NCBI GenBank assembly: GCA_026770575.1
Contig: MU657638.1
Coordinates: 6,894 to 19,519, forward strand
From: Pelagophyceae sp. CCMP2097
Taxonomy: Eukaryota; Sar; Pelagophyceae
Direction: 5' to 3'
Length of the DNA: 12,626 bases
Part shown: positions 1 through 6,765 of the stretch, piece by piece
Layout of the letters: each line of letters starts with the position of its first letter
How positions within the stretch are numbered: the first letter of the stretch is position 1
Made by a program: the position numbers and the translations under genes
Notes under the pieces: model-generated
The model's input: the letters and a program-made list of their open reading frames with translations, nothing else
Told to the model about the DNA's origin: nothing
Database searches by the model: none

Positions 1-61
1 ATATCTCAATAAGCGCGGACTTATTCAATACATCAAATAAATTATTCAAAATCGCAATAAC

Positions 62-757
62 ACCCCCCGACCATCGACCATCGACCTTCTATTATAACTC
101 ACTCGCCCAAATTTTTTTATATTTATAACTTCTTGTAAAAATATAAAAATTTCTTATGTGCGATTTATTTTTCAAAAGTCGAAGGTCGATGGGCGATGCT
201 CTATTTATTATTATTATTAATATATTATAATAAAAGTAAAGAAACTTTCCCAGTCAACCCATTTAAATTGAGGAGGTTCTAATCCATCACTATTAGGATT
301 CTCATCCCCGACCATCGACCATCAACTTTCTATTATAACTCACTCCCCAAAAAAAAAAATATTTGTAACTTCTTGTAAAAATATAAAAATTTCTTATGTG
401 CTCTTTATTTATCAAAGGTCGAAGGTCGATGGGCGATAATCTATTTATTATTATTATTAATATATTATTATAAAAGTAAAGAAACTTTCTCAGTCAACCC
501 ATTTAAATTGAGGAGGTTCTAATCCAACACTATTGAGATTCTCACCCCCGACCATCGACCATCGACCTTCTATTATAACTCACTCACCCCAAAAAAAAAA
601 TTGTAACTTCTTGTAAAATATAAAAAATTTCTTATGTGCGCTTTATTTTTCAAAGGTCGAAGGTCGATGGGCGATGCTCTATTTATTATTATTATTAATA
701 TCTTATTAATAAAGTATAGAAGTATAGTAGAAAAAACAATAATTCTCAGTCAACCCC
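62..757. repeat. three tandem ~240-bp non-coding repeats
   Basis: Three head-to-tail copies start near 69, 310 and 550 (periods 241 and 240). Each copy runs C-rich tract, GACCATCGACC-type sequence, a conserved block containing TATTATAACTCACTC and ATTTCTTATGTG, then a run of TTA triplets. The first two copies end with a spacer holding CAGTCAACCC and TTGAGGAGGTTCTAATCC. The third copy is cut short at CAGTCAACCC, directly before the first ATG of the next gene. Copies differ by scattered substitutions and A-run lengths. I see no coding pattern in bases 1-757. The array could be an upstream regulatory region, a terminal/replication region of the element, or three non-autonomous insertions. I cannot choose among these. 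Confidence 0.9.
68..195. repeat. inverted-repeat cassette in each tandem copy
   Basis: Within copy 1, the 21-nt arm at 68-88 is the near-perfect reverse complement of 175-195, with about 86 nt between the arms. The same cassette recurs at 309-435 and 549-673. Arms consist of reiterated GGTCGA/TCGACC words, so each arm is itself internally repetitive. The ~126-bp unit with terminal inverted repeats resembles a miniature transposable element or a long cruciform/hairpin. No clear target-site duplication is visible. Confidence 0.75.
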
Positions 758-1616
758 ATGAAAAATAGTAGAAATTATATGAAAAAGCAAATCTATTATA
801 ACCCTGTATATATATATATGACTAAAAACAAAAAACGAAATAAAGATGATATTTTTAAAATTGAATATGGATCTTATATAATTTGTTTCGATAGAACTAC
901 TTCCGAACCGATTAAAGACTCTTCCGAACCAATTAAAGAATCTACCAAATCAATATAAATCTTCCAAACCAATTTTATATATATCGAATGTTATGGATGA
1001 TTTAAAAGATAATTTGGAATGTGCAAAAATTGAACCCGTGCTGAAAAAAAAAAAAAAACTAAGAAGTATTAAACAAAAAGAAAACGATAAACGTTTGGCA
1101 ATTCGATATAAAACAACACATTAAATTGAGAAAGAAACAGTTGATACTGTTGATACTGTTGAAAATACGGTTGAAAATATTGAAAAAATCAAACCTGTTA
1201 AGAAAACTGTTGAAACCCCAGTTCAAGCCCCAGTTGAAACCCCCGTTGAAAAAACAAAACCTCTTGCATAACCTGTTTTAAAAAAAATAAAAAAAATGAT
1301 AAAATATTATTCTGAATCATCTGAATCGGAACAGGAAGAAAAGGTTATTTATGTTAAAAAGAAGAAGAAGCGTTCTGAAAATTATGAAAATTATGAAACA
1401 AATAAAACAAATAAAACAAGTCAATCTAAATTTATTTTTTTTTAAAATCAAACTTTATTATCGATTTTTACATTAGACAATTTGATGTCGTTCTCTTCAC
1501 TCAATGGAGAACGTTTAATGGACATGCCAAAACAATCTATTTCAGTACAGCGTGAAGATAATAAGTTTCTCATTGTACGAAGGTATAACATTCCACATAA
1601 CCCTAATAAACAATGA
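758..1616 (+). CDS. low-complexity Lys/Glu-rich viral protein, interrupted
   Basis: I do not recognise a family. The N-terminus (758-955, or from ATG 818 just after a TATATATATATG tract) is Lys-rich and carries SSEPIK-type repeats. These repeats shift from frame 2 to frame 0 around 941-960, suggesting one frameshift. Frame 0 then stays coding-like to TGA 1614-1616 if TAA at 1122, 1269 and 1443 are read as Gln. Visible segments are a Lys run over an A15 tract (1044-1058), a Val-Asp-Thr and Val-Glu-Thr-Pro repeat region (about 1134-1260), an acidic Ser/Glu stretch followed by VIYVKKKKK (about 1309-1370), and an ordered C-terminal tail (after 1446) with mixed composition. Basic/acidic low-complexity proteins of this kind often bind nucleic acid or sit in virions, but that is inference. 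The standard code leaves only short fragments. Confidence 0.55.
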
Positions 1617-1658
1617 CGATTGATGTTTTTCTTGTGTATTTAGAAGGGTCATATATTT

Positions 1659-1673
1659 AATAAAATAAAAAAA
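1659..1673 (+). promoter_or_regulatory. A/T-rich promoter-like motif upstream of ATPase
   Basis: AATAAAATAAAAAAA begins 26 nt before ATG 1685 and matches 12 of 15 positions of GATAAAATTAAAATA, which lies exactly 27 nt before the starts at 4840 and 6766. In such AT-rich sequence a partial match is weak alone; the near-identical spacing is what supports it. Confidence 0.35.
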
Positions 1674-1684
1674 TTAATGATATA

Positions 1685-2382
1685 ATGAAGATTGAAGTTA
1701 TAACAAAAAATGACAACCAAAAATTTGATTTGATGAAGCAATCTGCTGATAGCAGTTTAAAATATTACGATCTTAAACAAAAGAAATACAAGGATGTTGA
1801 TTGGCTACATAAAAATCAATTGTTTTTTAATAAGCCCTCAGTTGTGTTGCTTGTTGGCGTTCCTGGTAGTGGAAAATCGTCTCTTGCCGAATCGTTGTTA
1901 TGCTAAATGAAACATAGAATCTATGCTCAAGTGTTCGACGAGGTAATTGTAAGTATACCTGAATGCACACTCGGCTCTATCATAGAAAGCCAATTCGAAT
2001 CATTGGACGATGGCAATATTTTTAATACTTTGGATGTAGATGTTTTGAATCACGTAAAAAATAAATGTGAATTGAATGCTTTGTAAGGAAAGGATACAGC
2101 GTTTTTCATCGACGATGGAGCTTCGGATTTAAAGGATAAAAATGTTTTGAAGTTGCTTAATAACTTGATTTGTCGTCACAGACACTATCGACTGACTTTT
2201 TTATATCTCTTCAATGTCAAACGCAACTCAGTTTGAGTGCTCGACAACAGGTGAACGTAGTCATTAATTTTAATAGCAATAATATTAAAAGAATTGAAAT
2301 ATTTCATTCTGAATACATGAACAATATTAGTTTAGTTGATAAAAAAAGAATTATTGAAAAAGATATATAGCAACAAAGGTGA
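1685..2382 (+). CDS. A32-type genome-packaging ATPase, interrupted
   Basis: Probable FtsK/HerA-superfamily packaging ATPase that would drive viral DNA into the procapsid. The Walker A motif is GVPGSGKSS, about residues 58-66 (near 1857-1882). The Walker B strand is AFFIDDGAS, around 2099-2125, followed by Asp-Leu-Lys-Asp and a helix ending RHRHYR. Next comes a Gln-rich sensor-like segment, SLQCQTQLSLSARQQ (about 2203-2247). Frame 2 runs from 1685 across TAA 1904 and TAA 2084. It switches to frame 1 at the T6 run 2197-2202, reads past TAG 2368 and stops at TGA 2380-2382. About 230 residues is the usual size for virophage/PLV packaging ATPases. The order Walker A, Walker B, sensor is complete, so only stops and one slip separate it from an intact gene. 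Intact under UAR=Gln plus one homopolymer correction; otherwise a pseudogene. Confidence 0.8.
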
Positions 2383-2503
2383 CTTTTTCGCAATAAAGAT
2401 GGAGGCGCCTAGGAAGTATTTTCATAACTTCGATCAGATTTCAATAACCGGATCTGATGAAGCATAAAATAAAAATGACTTTAAATTTATATATATACTT
2501 ATT

Positions 2504-2653
2504 ATGGTAGTATACAATCACGGCGAAACAATGAACCGGTTATTTTCAATAAATTTTAGAAGAGAAAAAGGTCCAAGTTTTGACACCAATACACACGTAT
2601 ACAGAAAGCACAGCAAATTTGGTTCATCTGAAACCAAATCGATAAAATACTGA
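2504..2653 (+). CDS. small unknown protein, first of a tandem pair
   Basis: About 49 residues, ending TGA 2651-2653, family not recognised. The start at 2504 is chosen because ATATACTTATT lies directly before it, like the motif before 10580, and because the whole protein aligns from Met1 with the next gene. Shared positions include YNH, then TM, then a NF-REK core, then THVY. The same frame is also open back to ATG 2399 if TAA 2465 is read as Gln. That 22-codon upstream segment (MEAPRKYFHNF...) could be a longer N-terminus or a separate short reading frame. Nothing indicates function. Confidence 0.5.
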   Translation: MVVYNHGETMNRLFSINFRREKGPSFDTNTHVYRKHSKFGSSETKSIKY

Positions 2654-2700
2654 TCTCCAAAAAACAGAAAATGAAAATTTTTAAATATAGATAGTAGTTA

Positions 2701-3271
2701 ATGACAAGATACAACCATACTGATACTATGGAGTGATTGTATGCTTTGAATTTTCTAAGAGAGAAAACCGAAAAGTTTGAAAATGAAACTCATGTTTATG
2801 AAACACACGGTCGAAACGGCAGACCAATTATGGACATTGATATACCGGACGATATACCGGACGATATACCGGACGATATACCAGACGATATACCATACGA
2901 TTTAGTGGACACTTTTTCGGACATAAATGACGACGACGACCAAACGGCAATATATGTTGAAAATATGGAAAATATAGAAAATATAGAAAATACAGAAAGG
3001 GAATCCCCAGTCGAATCCGCAATGCGAATCTCCGACACTACGAATGATATTATATTTGAACAAACAAATCGTAAAGTTTTAAAAGCGTCAATTGAAGAGG
3101 ACTGCAGCGAATCTCGACATAAGAATTCCGCCCAATGATAAAAGAAGTAAAATCACATGGATCAACTCGATCAAAAATGAAATAAATTCACGCGGCATCA
3201 TTCCTTCATTTCTTTTCGAAGAAGACATTATTTTACTTTACAAAAAAGGTCGACAAGTCATGAAGGAATGA
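2701..3271 (+). CDS. acidic repeat protein paralogous to preceding gene
   Basis: The N-terminal ~45 residues align with the gene at 2504 (MTRYNHTDTME, then LYALNF, ETHVYETHG). An in-frame TGA at 2734 falls where the paralogue has Arg, consistent with a CGA-to-TGA change. The intact open stretch is 2737-3138. It contains five 12-bp repeats encoding Asp-Ile-Pro-Asp units (2839-2898), a poly-Asp patch, and four 9-bp Glu-Asn-Ile/Met/Thr repeats (2959-2994). Frame 1 stops at TGA 3136. However, frame 2 continues as protein-like sequence (KITWINSIKNEINSRG, then FLFEEDIILLY) to TGA 3269-3271, so a frameshift around 3098-3130 is likely. The tail overlaps the end of the convergent lipase by 14 nt. TTTTTAAATATA (2678-2689) lies 23 nt before the start. 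Function unknown. Confidence 0.5.
2839..2898 (+). repeat. 12-bp coding repeat, five copies
   Basis: GATATACCGGAC is repeated three times perfectly, then twice with one or two changes, encoding Asp-Ile-Pro-Asp/Tyr units in the gene at 2701. Near-identity of the copies suggests recent slippage. Confidence 0.9.
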
Positions 3272-3272
3272 T
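3197..3272. repeat. 13-nt inverted repeat at convergent gene ends
   Basis: ATCATTCCTTCAT (3197-3209) is the perfect reverse complement of ATGAAGGAATGAT (3260-3272). The pair spans the facing 3' ends of the acidic repeat gene and the lipase. A hairpin here could mark transcript ends for both strands, as palindromes do in mimiviruses and virophages. The ~50-nt loop makes this weak. Confidence 0.45.
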
Positions 3273-3841
3273 AAAATTCTCAATATCATGTGGATGATAT
3301 CCTGTTGTATCTACAAAAAATGAGGTTTCATTTGGAGTGGGAATAATGTTTGACAATGTAGATATTGGATCGAAGCGAGTCGTGAAATTATAAATTTTCG
3401 ACGTTGAGGAATCGTGATTTACAAACTGTTTTATTGTATGTTCTAAATCATAATAAACGTTCCCACCCGCGGCATATGTATAAGTCTGAAAAACCTCCTT
3501 GTTTTTAGCGACATGTTTCGCCACACTACCGCCCTGACTATAACCAGTAACTAAAATGTTTTTGTCTGGGTAAGTTTCTTTAACCAGATCATAATTTTGG
3601 TTGGCTTGTATAAATCTGTCTGAGTCATTTTTATCTCCTGTAAGAATTTCGAAGTTTGTATACATGTCGTTTATATTTCGGATCTGTTGGGCGATACGCG
3701 ATATACACATACTGATCATCTTCGTATACATTTGATCGCCTATCTGATAACAGTGTTTTTTTTTTAAAAATTTACAGGAGTTATACTATACATTGCGGCA
3801 CGTGATAACAGAGATTTCGAATTACGTAAATAGTCATCCAT
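3258..3841 (-). CDS. class 3 lipase-like alpha/beta hydrolase
   Basis: Probable lipase/esterase. The nucleophile elbow GYSQGG follows a hydrophobic strand (ILVT). A candidate acid residue lies in TRFDPIS and a candidate histidine in the late GYHPHD segment, giving the Ser-Asp-His order of the class 3 lipase fold. The main open frame is 3258-3731 on the minus strand, ending at TGA. A better N-terminus lies upstream at ATG 3841 (MDDYLRNSKSLLSRAAMYS). It joins after TAA 3764-3766 and a slip in the adjacent A10 run (plus-strand T10, 3756-3765). The total is about 194 residues. No signal peptide or membrane segment is obvious. Lipases of this class occur in PLVs, presumably for membrane entry or exit. 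It diverges from the penton-like gene, sharing a 33-nt intergenic region. Confidence 0.75.
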
Positions 3842-3874
3842 GTTTTTAAATATATAAAAAATATATAATATAAT
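3842..3874. promoter_or_regulatory. divergent AT-only promoter region
   Basis: The 33 nt between the lipase start and the penton-like start are almost wholly A/T. They include TTTTTAAATATA (3843-3854), also found 23 nt before ATG 2701, and ATATATAATATA beside ATG 3875. The region must drive both divergent genes unless transcription starts inside one of them. Confidence 0.5.
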
Positions 3875-4850
3875 ATGACCGAAGAAATTTATGTATATCT
3901 GGATAGCAAAAACGTTAATGAAATACACAACGGTCAGTTTAAATTCAATATTTTCCCAGCTATCACTATACCTGAAAATTATCAAGCAAGCCTCTATATA
4001 AAATCATTTTATTGTTTGAATTCTATATTAAATGTACCCGAAGACGTAGTTGTTAGTTATCGACTATTATCAAAAGACTCGGAGGTACGAGAACATGAAT
4101 TCTTGTTTATTAAAGGGTCATACTATTCGGAGGACTTAGTCAATCGTTTCAATGAAGGTTTTGATAAGCAGAATGTAAGCAATTTTGGTACAATTTTAAT
4201 ATCATTCGATCCAAGTACTTTAAAATTTCAACTTACTCAAAAAACGAATAATTTTAAGTTATTTTACAAATTTACCAACTATGGTCTGGGAATTGTTGAA
4301 TATCATACCGAAAGTGTATACTTCGATTGCAGTCAGTACAGCCGGATCTGATTTACAGGAAAATCAGCACAATTTGAATATTTCAATAGGGGAAACGTCG
4401 CCGATTGAGAGAACTAATACAGAAATTATTCATCGCGTAGCAAGTATACAGATACTGAACGACTTTGGCAAATACATTTATTATAATGCTCTGGAACCAA
4501 TAAACTGTGAACCAATAATGCATCATTCAAGTAACCAATTTAGTGTGTCTTAACATTTAGACAACAATCGTATATTCGCACCTGATCGTTTTCAAATTGC
4601 AATTGTTATACAATTTACTTGTGCAAAGAGGGAACATCGTATAAACCAAATAATAGATTCTATGTATTATCTTTATAAAAACACACTTATGGACGTACAT
4701 TATGGAAATCCAATTGATTCGTTTCATGGACGAAACGAAGTTCTTAGTCGCCCTGAATTAAACTGTCATTTCCCGGCTACCAAACAGATTCATTTTGGTA
4801 GAGTACCAGGTCGATAAAATTAAAATAGATCATGTAATAATGTAACCTGA
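3875..4850 (+). CDS. minor capsid (penton-like) jelly-roll protein, interrupted
   Basis: The opening resembles minor capsid proteins of PLVs. A strand with LDSKNVNEIHNGQFKFNI is followed by IPENYQASLYIKSFYCLNS, then FIKGSYYSEDLVNRFNE. This matches the pattern of a capsid jelly roll with a Gly-x-Tyr turn before a helix. I assign it by pattern, so penton is likely rather than certain. Frame 2 runs 3875 to about 4320, where TGA 4349 would end it. Frame 0 takes over near 4320 without an obvious homopolymer (GSDLQENQHNL), passes TAA 4551, and stays protein-like to RVPGR. TAA 4815 and 4821 follow, then TGA 4848-4850. Total about 325 residues. Its end overlaps the next start (4840). Confidence 0.6.
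4813..4827 (+). promoter_or_regulatory. promoter-like motif GATAAAATTAAAATA
   Basis: This 15-mer recurs exactly at 6739-6753. Both copies begin 27 nt before an ATG (4840 and 6766), with 12 nt between motif and ATG. Identical sequence and spacing before two genes suggests a viral late-type promoter, and it supports ATG 4840 as the true start although its second codon is TAA. Confidence 0.6.
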
Positions 4851-5145
4851 AAATTCAGCAAATCATAAAACTCTAAAAACCCTTGAGGAAAAACTATAAC
4901 ATCAAAAACGTATGCGTACAAAAAATTTTATAACTGTCATCACACCTTCGAGAACCTACACAATCAATACTCGAACAAATCATGAAGTCGTTCAAAAATT
5001 CCCACGCGTGTCTTTTTCCGAAGTGAAGAACCCAACACTACAAAAAATAAAAGATAAAAAAGATAAAAAAGATATTCAGCAAAAAAATAAAAAGATATTC
5101 CGCAAAAAAATGGAAAAGTATTTAAAAGCGCCTGCAGTTCACTGA
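4840..5145 (+). CDS. small basic protein with ATG-TAA start
   Basis: About 101 residues, family not recognised. The conventional start is ATG 4912, giving 77 residues. The same frame is open back to ATG 4840 if TAA 4843 and TAA 4897 are glutamine, and the added segment has ordinary protein composition (PENSANHKTLKTLEEKL). ATG 4840 lies 27 nt after the start of GATAAAATTAAAATA, exactly as for the fibre gene, which favours it. The middle carries an ITVITPSRTYTINT strand-like segment. The C-terminus is a Lys/Asp/Gln-rich helix (about 5041-5118). Ends at TGA, 5 nt before the next ATG. A small basic virion or DNA-binding role is possible but not shown. Confidence 0.6.
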
Positions 5146-5150
5146 AAACA

Positions 5151-5394
5151 ATGTCGGAATTTACAACATTATACAACCCTGAATTAATTGAATATTCGAC
5201 ACCGGTGTATTTAGCAGGTGAATTTATTTCTGATATAGGAAATTTTATACAAAAAGCAGATAAAATTAATAAAAAGATTGAAAATAAAGGTATTCAAAAA
5301 CTCAAGTTGTCTGATATTAAACAAGTGAAAAACTCTATGCCTTTTAATTTTATTAAACATTTTTTTTTATCTTTCTTCTATATATTTATCCTGA
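5151..5394 (+). CDS. small protein upstream of major capsid gene
   Basis: Starts at ATG 5151. The first ~65 residues include PVYLAGEFISDIGNFIQKAD, then a Lys-rich amphipathic stretch. As sequenced, frame 0 continues through the T9 run (5360-5368) into a hydrophobic FFLSFFYIFILI segment and stops at TAA 5463, overlapping the capsid gene. A one-base slip in the T9 run would end it at TGA 5392-5394, just before ATG 5402. I prefer that because it removes the overlap and gives a UGA end like its neighbours. If the as-sequenced frame is right, it is a 104-residue protein with one C-terminal membrane segment. No family recognised. Confidence 0.5.
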
Positions 5395-5401
5395 TCACGA
5401 C

Positions 5402-6729
5402 ATGTCATAGCCGTCAATATCAAAAAAAATTCTCGGAATGGGAAGTGCCCAGTCACCAGCAATAAATTCGTATATTACGAGACTAAATCCAATTAATGAA
5501 CAGTCTGGGTATTCTTCTGGCTCTTATAAACGTTTCAAAATTGCGGGATTACAACCGAACACATTTTTAGATTTCGAAAATTCATTTCAGAAGGTACGCA
5601 TTACTGATACATCTGAACACGATTATATTTTTAGCCCTTCCGGTTATGCGGCTATGTACAGCGGTATTGAAGTTAGTCAGCAAGGCTCAATACTTTCTAG
5701 TCGCCGCGGTTATGGTATATGGAGAAACGCACATGAGAAACGCACACAAACATTTTCTAGCGTTGTGGCCAGTATGAACGGATCTCAGCCAGACGATCTG
5801 GCTTCAATCCTGGACCCTCCTCTAGCCACCCCATCAAATTCGCAAGGAGATCGGGGGTTAACGTTAAAAAAAAGGTGAATCAATAATTCTGTGCGATGTT
5901 CTAAGTTTACATGCGTCCTGTTTTAGCGGTAATACTCATTTCCCGTTGTTTTCATCAAGTGATATCGATTTGACTTATACAATTGGTGAGGTTACATATT
6001 AGGGGCTTTGGAACACGACGAATTCAAATGCAATTACTAATAAATCGTTAATTATTGATCAAGTCGAACTAGTTTTATCGATGGTTCAAACACCACCACA
6101 CATTACTAACTCATTGATGGAAAAGATTGAAGGCAAATATCGAATAGATTGCACCAATTATATTTATAATCAATATGAAATTCCCCCACATCCCGGATCT
6201 CAGCACTCTATCAACTTGTCTTTGGGTGTGCGATCACTTGAAGAAATCAGTCTGATTCACACGCCGAGTAAATCTGACGTCGATGCTCTTACAAATGACA
6301 AAAAATTCTATCTTTATAAAGAACCATTTGCATAAATATGGACTTTTGGTCGGGGGCGTGCTTCAAGAGGCTCTCCGCGAAATTCCTGCGTCCGTGTCTG
6401 AGTGCCAGGCAATGTCTATGATTGCATCAAATTTGATGGGGACTAATAATTTACCGATTGCATTGAACCGCGAAAAATTTTCACAAAATTCCTATGATGT
6501 TACAAAAGGGATCATGCCAACTTTTGAAGCACGACTTAACTTGTGTTCTATGAAAGGTACTTCACACATCTGCAGTGGAGTAACCACACTTGCGGCGACT
6601 ACGGGACTCATTATGTCATACAACGACAAGGCTGATAAAGCAGTACAACTACACGTGTTATCCAAGTATCGACAAGCATTGGTCTTAGATATGACCTCAC
6701 CGCAAGCACTTTGGACTGTTGTTATGTAA
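5402..6729 (+). CDS. double-jelly-roll major capsid protein, interrupted
   Basis: Best identified as the PLV/polinton-type major capsid protein that builds the icosahedral shell. The N-terminus has a conserved-looking strand series (YSSGSYKRFKIAG, TFLDFENSFQKVRI, SGYAAMYSGIEV). The middle carries FPLFSSSDIDLTYTIGEV and LIIDQVELVLSMVQTPP, typical of the junction leading to the second jelly roll. The C-terminal part has GTSHICSGVTTLAATTG and VLSKYRQALVLDM. The gene occupies three frames: 2 to the A8 run 5866-5873, then 0 to about 6310, then 1 to TAA 6727. TAG 6000 interrupts frame 0. The open frame starts at ATG 5438, but frame 2 extends to ATG 5402 if TAG 5408 is Gln. Size about 440 residues. 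This is the one gene whose as-sequenced frame reaches no TGA; a late slip to frame 0 would end it at TGA 6738-6740. Confidence 0.75.
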
Positions 6730-6738
6730 AATCAAATT

Positions 6739-6753
6739 GATAAAATTAAAATA
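6739..6753 (+). promoter_or_regulatory. promoter-like motif GATAAAATTAAAATA
   Basis: Exact second copy of the 15-mer at 4813-4827, beginning 27 nt before ATG 6766 with a 12-nt gap. It lies in the short gap after the capsid gene. Confidence 0.6.
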
Positions 6754-6765
6754 AATAAATAATAT

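Noticed and set aside
69..673. CRISPR array
   Set aside because: Three ~240-bp near-identical units with no short repeat/unique spacer alternation and no cas genes.
2796..3038. Minus-strand Ser/Ile-Gly repeat frames
   Set aside because: Shadows of the DIPD and ENI repeats of the plus-strand gene.
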